Assembly: GCA_007120485.1 (NCBI GenBank)
Contig: SKNP01000179.1
Location: forward strand, 1-7,261
Direction: 5' to 3'
Source: Nitriliruptoraceae bacterium
GTDB taxonomy: Bacteria; Actinomycetota; Nitriliruptoria; Nitriliruptorales; Nitriliruptoraceae
DNA length: 7,261 nucleotides
The notes below the pieces were generated by a model. The model did not search any database. It had not been told where the DNA came from and saw only the letters and a list, made by a program, of their open reading frames with translations. A program made the translations under genes and the position numbers. Within the stretch, counting starts at the first letter, position 1. Every line of letters starts with the position of its first letter. Below, one piece after another: positions 1 to 7,049 of this stretch.

Positions 1-1236
1 AAGCGCTACCTCGACGCCCTGTCGGCGTTGTTCTGCGCGCAGCTGGGCTACGGGCGCCAGGAGCTGGTCGACGCCGCGACCAAGCAGATGGAGACGCTGC
101 CGTTCGCGACCAACTGGGGGTGGGCGCACCAGCCCGCCGTCGACCTGGCCGGGGCGCTCGCGGCTCGGTTCCCCGGCGACCTCGACCACTTCTTCTTCGT
201 CAACTCCGGTTCGGAGGCGGTCGACTCGGCGATGAAGCTGGCGATCCAGTACCACCGGATGCGCGGCGAGGACCGCTGGAAGTTCATCAGCCGCAACTAC
301 GCCTACCACGGCACGACCTTCGGCGCGCTGGGCATGACCGGGCTGCCCGGCCTGCGCAAGATGTTCGAGCCGTTGCGCCCCGGCCACTTCCACGCGCCCA
401 ACACCAACGAGTACCGCTGCACCACCTCGTCGGCGTGTCCACCGTGCGACCTGGCCTGCGCGCGGTCGTTCGAGCAGATCATCCAGGCGGAAGGCCCGGA
501 CCAGATCGCGGCCATCTTCGTCGAGCCGGTGCAGAACGCCGGCGGTTGCTTCACCCCGCCGGAGGGTTACCTCGACGAGGTCCGCCGCATCTGCGACGAG
601 TACGGGATCCTGATGGTGTCCGACGAGGTGATCTGCGCGTTCGGTCGCCTGGGCTCCTGGACGGGCGCCGAGCACTACGGCTACCTGCCGGACATCCTGA
701 CCTTCGCGAAGGGTGTCACCTCGGCGTACCAGCCGATGGGGGGGCTGGCGTTCCGCCACCACATCGCGCAGACGCTGGGATCGGACCCGACGTCGATGTA
801 CCTGCACGGCTCGACCTGGGGCGGCCACCCGGTCGCTGCGGCCGTCGCCCTGGCCAACATCGAGGTGTTCGAGTCCGAGGGCATCCTCGAGCACGTCCGG
901 GCCAACGGTGCCTGGCTCGGTGAGCAACTGTGGGGCCTCTACGAGCGCCACCCGATCGTCGGCGACGTGCGGGGCACCGGGTACTTCTGGGCCCTGGAGC
1001 TGGTCAAGGACCGCGAGCACAAGGTCACCTTCGACGACGCGGAGTCCGAGCGGCTGCTGCGTGGGTTCCTGTCCTCGCGCCTGCTGGAGCTCGGCCTGAT
1101 CTGTCGGGCTGACGATCGGGACGAGCCGGTGATCCAGCTCTCGCCACCGTTGATCGCCACGCGCGACGAGCTGGGTGAGATCGTCCGCATCCTCGACCAG
1201 GTGCTGACCGAAGCCGTCGATCACGTGGAGGCATGA
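1..1236 (+). CDS. Class III PLP-dependent aminotransferase, probably amine/omega-amino acid:pyruvate type (5' end cut off by window)
   Basis: This is a fold-type I, class III aminotransferase, cytosolic, transferring an amino group from an amine or omega-amino acid to a keto acid. The frame is open from base 1 (KRYLDALSALF), so the gene starts upstream; TTG at 28 is internal. About 45-55 N-terminal residues are probably missing relative to the usual 450-460. Counting from base 1: the SGSE phosphate-binding loop is at residues 69-72, YHG lies in the NYAYHGTTFGALG stretch, the cofactor-contacting Asp of DEVICAFGRLG is residue 208, and the Schiff-base lysine of TFAKG is Lys237. The pattern EPVQNAGGCF, DEVICAFGRLG, late GDVRGTGYFWALELVKD and CRADDRDEPVIQLSPPL matches, from memory, actinobacterial proteins annotated as aspartate aminotransferase family and linked to polyamine use. 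Such enzymes usually take pyruvate as acceptor, which fits the alanine dehydrogenase gene directly downstream. A four-cysteine patch (Cys140, 146, 149, 153) is present. Family is certain; substrate is inferred. Confidence 0.93.
   Translation, partial: KRYLDALSALFCAQLGYGRQELVDAATKQMETLPFATNWGWAHQPAVDLAGALAARFPGDLDHFFFVNSGSEAVDSAMKLAIQYHRMRGEDRWKFISRNYAYHGTTFGALGMTGLPGLRKMFEPLRPGHFHAPNTNEYRCTTSSACPPCDLACARSFEQIIQAEGPDQIAAIFVEPVQNAGGCFTPPEGYLDEVRRICDEYGILMVSDEVICAFGRLGSWTGAEHYGYLPDILTFAKGVTSAYQPMGGLAFRHHIAQTLGSDPTSMYLHGSTWGGHPVAAAVALANIEVFESEGILEHVRANGAWLGEQLWGLYERHPIVGDVRGTGYFWALELVKDREHKVTFDDAESERLLRGFLSSRLLELGLICRADDRDEPVIQLSPPLIATRDELGEIVRILDQVLTEAVDHVEA
1227..1231 (+). promoter_or_regulatory. 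Shine-Dalgarno GGAGG deciding the alanine dehydrogenase start
   Basis: GGAGG lies inside the last codons of the upstream aminotransferase gene. It is only 1 base from the ATG at 1233 but 7 bases from the in-frame GTG at 1239. The spacing favours GTG 1239 as the real start, although the ATGA overlap at 1233-1236 would be a classic coupling arrangement. Confidence 0.6.
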
Positions 1237-1238
1237 CC

Positions 1239-2360
1239 GTGGGGATCACGATCGGCCTACCCGCGGAGACCAAGCAGGGCGAGCGTCGGGTGGCGTTGAG
1301 CCCCTCCGCGGTGCACAGCCAGACCGAACGGGGCCACCGGGTGCTGGTGCAGACCGGCGCCGGCGACGGCGCCGGGTTCGCTGACGCCGACTACGAGGTG
1401 GCCGGCGCCGATCTGCTCGACGACGTCGGCGAGGTCTGGGGCGCGGACGTCGTCGTCAAGGTCAAGGAGCCGCAGCCGCACGAGTACGGCTACTTCCGTC
1501 CGGACCTGGTGCTGTTCGCCTTCCTCCACCTGGCCGCGGAGCCGGAGCTGACCGACGCGCTGCTGGACAGCGGCATCCACGCCTACGCGTTCGAGACGCT
1601 CGGTGACCGGCACGGCCTGCCGTTGCTCGCGCCGATGTCGGAGATCGCGGGGCGGGCGGCGGCGATCGTCGGGGCGGCCCAGCTGTCGTCGGCCTCCGGC
1701 GGGTCCGGGACGCTGATGGGTGGTGCGGCCGGGGTGCCGCCGGCCAAGGCGTTGGTGATCGGCCTGGGGGTCGCCGGGACCATGGCCGCTCGCGGCATGC
1801 GCGGGTTGGATGCGCACGTGACCGGGGTCGACGTCGATCTCGGACGGCTCTACGACCACAAACTGGCCGGCACCGTGGACGCGACCCAGATCAGCGAGAC
1901 CAAGCTGGTCGGCGAGCACGTGGTCGACACCGACCTGGTGATCGGTGCGGCGCTGGTGCCCGGCGCGAAGGCGCCGACCGTGATCACCGAGGAGCAGGTC
2001 GCCTCGATGCGGCCCGGGTCGGTCGTGGTCGACCTGGCGATCGACCAGGGCGGCTGCATCGCGACGGCGCGACCGACCTCCCTGGGGGAGCCGACCTACA
2101 CCGAGCACGGGGTGCTGCACTACTGCGTCACCAACGTGCCGGGCCAGTTCCCACGGACCGCGTCCGCCGCGCTGTCGGCGGCGGTCGCCCCGCGCCTGCT
2201 GCGGCTGGCCGACGACGTCGCGGCCGGTCGGGCAGGGACGGCGGAGGAATCACCGGCGCTGACCGGCGCGCGCAACGTCGATGACGGGGAGATCGTGCAC
2301 GAGGCGGTGGCCGACGCCTTCCCGGACCGGCCGCACGCGTTCGAGCGGATGGAGGAGTAG
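1239..2360 (+). CDS. ald: Alanine dehydrogenase (NAD-dependent)
   Basis: It catalyses reversible oxidative deamination of L-alanine to pyruvate, ammonium and NADH. Numbering here is from the alternative ATG at 1233 (375 aa; 373 aa from GTG 1239), close to the roughly 371 aa of known Ald proteins. The N-terminal half has LPAETKQGERRVALSP with the pyruvate-binding Arg19, then VKVKEP with Lys78, and FLHLAA with catalytic His99. The Rossmann motif GLGVAG at 177-182 binds NAD, and AIDQGG supplies the catalytic Asp271. LLAPMSE, LVPGAKAP and RPTS are also typical of alanine dehydrogenase rather than transhydrogenase alpha subunit, and no membrane segment follows. Its place between two aminotransferases suggests it recycles the alanine they make from pyruvate and so discharges the amino nitrogen as ammonium. 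GTG is preferred because of Shine-Dalgarno spacing; the ATG remains possible. Translation is probably coupled to the upstream gene. Confidence 0.94.
   Translation: MGITIGLPAETKQGERRVALSPSAVHSQTERGHRVLVQTGAGDGAGFADADYEVAGADLLDDVGEVWGADVVVKVKEPQPHEYGYFRPDLVLFAFLHLAAEPELTDALLDSGIHAYAFETLGDRHGLPLLAPMSEIAGRAAAIVGAAQLSSASGGSGTLMGGAAGVPPAKALVIGLGVAGTMAARGMRGLDAHVTGVDVDLGRLYDHKLAGTVDATQISETKLVGEHVVDTDLVIGAALVPGAKAPTVITEEQVASMRPGSVVVDLAIDQGGCIATARPTSLGEPTYTEHGVLHYCVTNVPGQFPRTASAALSAAVAPRLLRLADDVAAGRAGTAEESPALTGARNVDDGEIVHEAVADAFPDRPHAFERMEE
2351..2357 (+). promoter_or_regulatory. Shine-Dalgarno GGAGGAG for the second aminotransferase
   Basis: A strong GGAGGAG sits within the last alanine dehydrogenase codons, 6 bases before ATG 2364, and its final G-A-G runs into the TAG stop region. 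It supports ATG 2364 as the start and implies the two genes are translated from one message. Confidence 0.75.
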
Positions 2361-2363
2361 CTG

Positions 2364-3656
2364 ATGGGAGCCCACGCGGACCTGCTGGCACGGCACCGGG
2401 CCGTCCTGCCCGACTGGATGGCGCTGTACTACGACGAACCGATCGCGATCGAGCGTGGCGAGGGCCGGCGGGTCACCGACGTCGAGGGACGCCGGTACCT
2501 GGACCTGTTCGGTGGCATCCTGACCACGATGACCGCCCACGCGCTGCCGGAGGTGGTCGCGGCCGTCCAGGAGCAGGCGGCCAGGGTCCTGCACACCTCC
2601 ACGCTGTACCTGATCGAGTCGCAGATCGAGCTCGCGGAGGAGATCGCCCGGCTCGCCCCGATCGATGATGCCAAGGTCTTCTTCACCACCTCGGGCAGCG
2701 AAGCCAACGAACTGGCGCTGTTGCTCGCCTGCACGCAACGTCGGTCGCACCAGGTGCTGGCGATGCGCAACAGCTACCACGGCCGGTCGTTCGCCACGAT
2801 GGGGATCACCGGCAACCGGGGCTGGTCCGCCTCCGCGCTGTCCCCGGTCGACGTCAAGTACGTGCACGGCGGCTACCCCTACCGCTCGCCGTTCCGCCAC
2901 CTCGACGAGGACGCCTACATCGAGGCGTGCGTGGAGGACCTGCGCGACGTCATCGCCACGCAGACGGCTGGCGACGTCGCGTGCTTCGTCGCCGAACCGA
3001 TCCAGGGCGTCGGTGGGTTCGCGACGCCCCCGGACGGCATGTTCGGCGCCATGAAGGAGGTCCTCGACGAGTACGGGATCCTCTACGTCACCGACGAGGT
3101 GCAGACCGGCTGGGGCCGCACGGGCGAGCACTACTGGGGGATCGAGGCGCACGGGGTCACCCCGGACGTGCTGACGTTCGCCAAGGGCATCGGCAACGGT
3201 CTGTCGATCGCCGGGGTGGTCGCCCCGGCGGCGATCATGGACTCGGTCCCGGCCAACTCGATCTCGACCTTCGGGGGCAACCCGCTGGCCACGGCCGGCG
3301 CGTTGGCCAACCTGCGCTACGCGCTCGAGCACGACCTCCAGGGCAACGCCGCCAAGGTCGGCGGGTACCTGCTCAGCGAGCTCGCGTCGCGGACCGCGGA
3401 CCACCCGGCGGTCGGTGAGGTCCGCGGCAAGGGCATGATGATCGGCGTCGAGCTGGTCCGGCCGGGCACCCGCGAACCGGACCCGGCCGCTGCCAGCCGC
3501 GTGCTGGAGACGACCAAGGACCACGGGGTACTGGTCGGCAAGGGCGGCCTGCACGGCAACGTGCTGCGGATCGCGCCGCCGCTGACCCTGACCGACGAGG
3601 AAGCCGACGAGGGGCTCGTGGCGCTGGACGCCGCGTTCGCCTCGCTCCGGCCGTGA
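2364..3656 (+). CDS. Class III PLP-dependent aminotransferase, AGXT2-like (candidate beta-alanine/omega-amino acid aminotransferase)
   Basis: This is a complete 430-aa class III aminotransferase, a normal length for the family. Visible landmarks are the substrate-entry region DVEGRRYLDLFGGI, the phosphate loop TSGSEANELAL (Ser110 to Glu113), NSYHGRSFATMGITG, EPIQGVGGF, Asp244 of DEVQTGWGRTG, the Schiff-base Lys274 of LTFAKGIGNG, STFGGNPLA and the C-terminal GEVRGKGMMIGVELV. The set resembles the alanine-glyoxylate aminotransferase 2 / beta-alanine-pyruvate group, often annotated only as aspartate aminotransferase family. It is clearly different from the first aminotransferase of this operon, so the pair is not a recent duplication. 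The next gene encodes a malonate-semialdehyde type dehydrogenase, whose substrate is the product expected from beta-alanine (or 3-aminoisobutyrate) transamination; that is the main argument for the proposed substrate. GABA, ornithine or diaminobutyrate type donors cannot be excluded from sequence alone. Confidence 0.94.
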   Translation: MGAHADLLARHRAVLPDWMALYYDEPIAIERGEGRRVTDVEGRRYLDLFGGILTTMTAHALPEVVAAVQEQAARVLHTSTLYLIESQIELAEEIARLAPIDDAKVFFTTSGSEANELALLLACTQRRSHQVLAMRNSYHGRSFATMGITGNRGWSASALSPVDVKYVHGGYPYRSPFRHLDEDAYIEACVEDLRDVIATQTAGDVACFVAEPIQGVGGFATPPDGMFGAMKEVLDEYGILYVTDEVQTGWGRTGEHYWGIEAHGVTPDVLTFAKGIGNGLSIAGVVAPAAIMDSVPANSISTFGGNPLATAGALANLRYALEHDLQGNAAKVGGYLLSELASRTADHPAVGEVRGKGMMIGVELVRPGTREPDPAAASRVLETTKDHGVLVGKGGLHGNVLRIAPPLTLTDEEADEGLVALDAAFASLRP

Positions 3657-3674
3657 CGGACCAGCGGGGACGAT

Positions 3675-3680
3675 GGAGGG
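3675..3680 (+). promoter_or_regulatory. Shine-Dalgarno GGAGGG deciding the semialdehyde dehydrogenase start
   Basis: GGAGGG is 7 bases upstream of ATG 3688. An earlier in-frame ATG at 3673 overlaps this motif and has only a weak GGGGA ahead of it, so the start at 3688 is preferred; the earlier one would merely add MEGTI. Confidence 0.75.
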
Positions 3681-3687
3681 CACGATC

Positions 3688-5244
3688 ATGAGCACGCACA
3701 ACGGACCGGACCCGCTCGGCCACTGGATCGACGGCAAGGCGGTGGATGACGTCGCCGGCCGGACCGGCGAGGTGTTCGATCCCGTCACCGGGCAGGTGGC
3801 TCGGAAGGTGGCGCTCGCCGACCAGGCGATGGTCGACCGGGCGGTGGCGTCGGCGTCCGAGGCGGCCGCGTCCTGGCGCAGCTCCACCCTCGCCCAGCGC
3901 AGCAAGGTGCTGTTCAACTTCCGCGAGCTGGTCGCTGCACACCGCGACGAGCTGGCGGGACTCGTCAGCGCCGAGCACGGCAAGGTGCTCGACGACGCCC
4001 GCGGCGAGGTCCAGCGCGGCCTGGAGGTCGTCGAGTTCGCGTGCGGCATCCCGCAGCTGCTCAAGGGCGGGTTCAGCGAGGACGTCTCCACCGGGGTCGA
4101 CGTCTACGACGTGCGGCAGCCCCTGGGGGTCGTCGCCGGGATCACCCCGTTCAACTTCCCGGCCATGGTCCCGATGTGGATGTACCCGATCGCGATCGCG
4201 TGCGGCAACGCCTTCGTGCTCAAGCCGTCCGAGCGCGATCCGTCCGCGTCCCGGCGCGCGGCGGAGCTGCTGGCCGAGGCCGGCCTGCCCGACGGGGTGT
4301 TCACCGTCCTCAACGGGGACCGGGAGGCCGTCGATCGCCTGCTCGCCCACCCGGATGTCGCGGCGGTGTCGTTCGTCGGGTCCACCCCGATCGCTCGGCA
4401 CGTCTACGCGACCGGGACCGCGCACGGCAAGCGGGTCCAGGCGCTCGGCGGTGCGAAGAACCACATGGTGGTGCTGCCGGACGCGGACCTCGACGGTGCC
4501 GCCGACGCCGCGGTCTCGGCCGGCTACGGCTCGGCGGGGGAGCGGTGCATGGCGATCTCCGTGGTGGTCGCCGTCGGCGACGTCGGTGACCGGCTCGTGC
4601 CGGCGATCACCGACCGCATCGGGCAGCTGACGATCGGCCCCGGCGACGAGCCGGGCAGCGAGATGGGGCCGCTGGTCACCGGTGTCCACCGTGACCGGGT
4701 CGCCGGCTACGTGGACGCTGGCGAGGCCGAGGGCGCCGAGGTGGTGGTCGACGGTCGCGGGTTCACCCCGCCCGACGGCGACCCGGACGGGTTCTGGTTC
4801 GGCCCGACGCTGCTCGACCACGTCACCGCGGACATGACGGTCTACACGGACGAGATCTTCGGTCCCGTCCTGTCGGTGGTGCGTGTCGACACCTACGACG
4901 AGGCGCTGGAGCTGGTCAACGCCAACCCGTACGGCAACGGCACGGCGGTGTTCACCGGTGACGGGGCGGCCGCCCGCCGGTTCCAGCACGATGTCGAGGT
5001 CGGCATGGTCGGCATCAACGTGCCGATCCCGGTGCCGATGGCGTACTACTCGTTCGGAGGCTGGAAGGACTCGCTGTTCGGCGACACCCACGTGCACGGT
5101 CAGGAAGGGGTGCACTTCTACACCCGCACCAAGGCCGTGACCGCGCGGTGGCCGGAGCGCAGCATCAGCCCGCTGGCCGCTGGCACCGGAGCGCAGGCCG
5201 GCTCCGGTGGGTCGGTGGATCTGCAGTTCCCCACATCGCAGTGA
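3688..5244 (+). CDS. mmsA: CoA-acylating methylmalonate/malonate-semialdehyde dehydrogenase
   Basis: This aldehyde dehydrogenase superfamily member is expected to convert malonate semialdehyde (or its 2-methyl form) with NAD and CoA to acetyl-CoA (or propionyl-CoA), CO2 and NADH. The protein is 518 aa from ATG 3688. Signature features are HWIDGKAV at the N-terminus, the MSDH-specific Arg110 in EVQRGLEVVEF, Asn156 of ITPFNFPAMVPMWM, FVGSTPIARHVY, GAKNHMVVLPDADLD, and GSAGERCMAIS with Arg286 and nucleophile Cys287. The general-base glutamate of hydrolytic aldehyde dehydrogenases (ELGGK) is absent, the sequence there being QALGGAKN, as expected for a CoA-dependent enzyme. EIFGPVLSVVR and NPYGNGTAVFTGDG follow. 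The C-terminal tail after ARWPERS is Gly/Ser/Ala-rich before a VDLQFPTSQ end. The gene begins 31 bases after the aminotransferase, and its expected substrate is that enzyme's likely product. The family is secure; valine or myo-inositol catabolism are other known settings, but no other genes of those pathways are here. Confidence 0.95.
   Translation: MSTHNGPDPLGHWIDGKAVDDVAGRTGEVFDPVTGQVARKVALADQAMVDRAVASASEAAASWRSSTLAQRSKVLFNFRELVAAHRDELAGLVSAEHGKVLDDARGEVQRGLEVVEFACGIPQLLKGGFSEDVSTGVDVYDVRQPLGVVAGITPFNFPAMVPMWMYPIAIACGNAFVLKPSERDPSASRRAAELLAEAGLPDGVFTVLNGDREAVDRLLAHPDVAAVSFVGSTPIARHVYATGTAHGKRVQALGGAKNHMVVLPDADLDGAADAAVSAGYGSAGERCMAISVVVAVGDVGDRLVPAITDRIGQLTIGPGDEPGSEMGPLVTGVHRDRVAGYVDAGEAEGAEVVVDGRGFTPPDGDPDGFWFGPTLLDHVTADMTVYTDEIFGPVLSVVRVDTYDEALELVNANPYGNGTAVFTGDGAAARRFQHDVEVGMVGINVPIPVPMAYYSFGGWKDSLFGDTHVHGQEGVHFYTRTKAVTARWPERSISPLAAGTGAQAGSGGSVDLQFPTSQ
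5184..5209 (+). repeat. Perfect inverted repeat (9-bp stem, 8-base loop) in the 3' end of mmsA
   Basis: CACCGGAGC (5184-5192) and GCTCCGGTG (5201-5209) are exact reverse complements around an 8-base loop, GCAGGCCG. The hairpin lies in the Gly/Ala-rich tail region of the dehydrogenase gene, 33 bases before its stop and 48 bases before the cupin start. There is no T-tract after it. It may influence mRNA stability or lower expression of the two downstream genes, or be a by-product of GC-rich codons; the sequence does not settle this. Confidence 0.6.
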
Positions 5245-5246
5245 CC

Positions 5247-5252
5247 GGGAGG
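5247..5252 (+). promoter_or_regulatory. Shine-Dalgarno GGGAGG deciding the cupin start
   Basis: GGGAGG lies in the 13-base gap after the dehydrogenase stop and 5 bases before ATG 5258. It shows that the cupin starts at 5258 and not at the upstream in-frame GTG at 5207, which lies inside the dehydrogenase gene. Confidence 0.8.
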
Positions 5253-5257
5253 TCGGG

Positions 5258-5683
5258 ATGACCGTGCAGGAACCCTCCATCGTGCCGTTGGACACCGTGC
5301 CGGTCATCCCCGCCGACCAGGCACCGACCCAGGTGCGCATCGCCCGGATGATCACCCACCGCGGACAGGGCTCCAACCTGCTGCTGGGTGCCTCCTGGTG
5401 CGATCCGGGCGAGCGGACCAACACCTGGTCGTTCGAGCCGGACGACCGCGCCATCGGCGAGGACGACCACCACTACGGCGAGGTGGACGAGTTCTACTAC
5501 GTGCTCCGCGGCCGGTTCCGGCTCACCTGGCAGCGCGGTCAGGGCGCGGACGAGGTCCACGGCGCCGCCGAGTTCGGCGCGGACGACGCGGTCCACCTAC
5601 CACCCGGCTGGCGGTACCAGCTCGAGAACGTCGGCGACGAGCCCGGGTTCTTCATCTACGGCATGTCGCCGTCACCGCACTGA
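5258..5683 (+). CDS. Small single-domain cupin protein with incomplete metal site
   Basis: This 141-aa protein is one cupin beta-barrel without signal peptide or DNA-binding domain. Cupin motif 1 is seen at residues 71-85, HHYGEVDEFYYVLRG, where Glu78 and Gly85 fit the E-x6-G pattern but the usual HxH is replaced by adjacent His71-His72. Motif 2 lies in the stretch from Gly110 to about residue 124, with PPGWRYQLEN at 115-124; the histidine normally three residues after PPG is Tyr120. The classical three-His/one-Glu metal set is therefore not complete, so metal binding, if any, must use other ligands. The N-terminal third contains THRGQGSNLLLGASW and PGERTNTWSFEP. It is 13 bases after mmsA and directly before the deacetylase gene, so it is presumably part of the same pathway. 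It does not resemble ectoine synthase (EctC), another small cupin. Possible roles are isomerase, lyase, small dioxygenase or ligand-binding protein; none can be assigned. Confidence 0.85.
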   Translation: MTVQEPSIVPLDTVPVIPADQAPTQVRIARMITHRGQGSNLLLGASWCDPGERTNTWSFEPDDRAIGEDDHHYGEVDEFYYVLRGRFRLTWQRGQGADEVHGAAEFGADDAVHLPPGWRYQLENVGDEPGFFIYGMSPSPH

Positions 5684-5686
5684 ACC

Positions 5687-6775
<1,089 letters not shown>

Positions 6776-6787
<12 letters not shown>

Positions 6788-6800
6788 CCGCGGTGCCGGC
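6776..6800 (+). terminator. Possible GC-hairpin terminator overlapping the operon end
   Basis: GCCGGC at 6776-6781 can pair with GCCGGC at 6795-6800 over a 13-base loop that contains the deacetylase TGA. There is no T-run, but actinobacterial intrinsic terminators often lack one. Because the hairpin lies within the duplicated unit, an identical one recurs at 6918-6942. Weak evidence: short self-complementary GC words are common in this DNA. Confidence 0.3.
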
Positions 6801-6894
6801 TGGGTTGTTGCACGGTCCGGCCGGATGACTCGGACGAAGTGTTCAAACTTCCGGCGTGTCGCCCGGTGACGCGCCGGCCACCTCCGGGGGCGGG

Positions 6895-7003
6895 CGGCGT
6901 TGGCGGGGACCCCGCTTGCCGGCGGCTGACCGCGGTGCCGGCTGGGTTGTTGCACGGTTCGGCCGGATGACTCGGACGAAGTGTTCAAACTTCCGGCGTG
7001 TCG
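6895..7003 (+). repeat. Direct repeat copy 2 (109 bp), non-coding
   Basis: This is the second copy of the 6753-6861 unit. It carries a dead duplicate of the deacetylase C-terminus (reading ALAGTPLAGG then TGA), with two silent third-position differences (GGA/GGG and CTG/CTT) from the coding copy, and the palindrome GAAGT-GTTCAA-ACTTC at 6978-6993. The similarity stops sharply at 7003. A 12-base piece of the unit, GCTGACCGCGGT (6783-6794 and 6925-6936), occurs a third time at 7020-7031. Confidence 0.95.
6918..6942 (+). terminator. Second copy of the possible GC-hairpin terminator
   Basis: This is the same GCCGGC stem, 13-base loop and GCCGGC stem as at 6776-6800, brought by the direct repeat. 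It would give the operon two terminator-like hairpins in series. Confidence 0.27.
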
Positions 7004-7011
7004 GGTTCGCG

Positions 7012-7037
7012 GCGCCGGCGCTGACCGCGGTCGGCGC
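7012..7037. terminator. Possible bidirectional hairpin between convergent genes
   Basis: GCGCCG (7012-7017) pairs with CGGCGC (7032-7037); the loop overlaps a 10-base palindrome, GACCGCGGTC (7023-7032). It lies 12 bases beyond the stop of the minus-strand gene and could end transcription from both sides. No T-tract is present on either strand, so this is tentative. Confidence 0.3.
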
Positions 7038-7049
7038 TGGCCGCGGCAG

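Noticed and set aside
28..30. TTG at 28 as start of the first gene
   Set aside because: The frame is open to base 1 and the upstream residues KRYLDALSA are part of the conserved aminotransferase N-terminal region, so the gene begins outside the window.
1..3656. The two aminotransferases as a recent gene duplication
   Set aside because: Their motifs differ throughout (for example DEVICAFGRLG versus DEVQTGWGRTG), showing old separate subfamilies.
2250..4091. Long minus-strand open frame (about 613 codons)
   Set aside because: Same explanation: it lies opposite a complete aminotransferase and parts of its neighbours, has biased composition and no recognisable motif.
4192..4199. GCGATCGC octamer (and GATCGCGATC at 2441-2450)
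   Set aside because: Single occurrences inside coding sequence, explained by Ile-Ala-Ile codons (ATC GCG ATC) in GC-rich DNA.
5207..5257. N-terminal extension of the cupin from GTG 5207
   Set aside because: It would overlap the dehydrogenase gene, gives a non-cupin peptide, and a good Shine-Dalgarno stands before ATG 5258.
3373..5454. Very long minus-strand open frame (about 693 codons) opposite mmsA and the second aminotransferase
   Set aside because: It is a shadow caused by high GC third positions in the plus-strand genes; its translation is Arg/Gly/Asp/Val-rich with no domain, whereas the plus-strand proteins have complete catalytic motifs.
5681..5683. TGA as a selenocysteine codon joining cupin and deacetylase
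   Set aside because: No selenocysteine-type structure is evident, and both proteins end and begin at family-typical positions, so an ordinary stop is far likelier.
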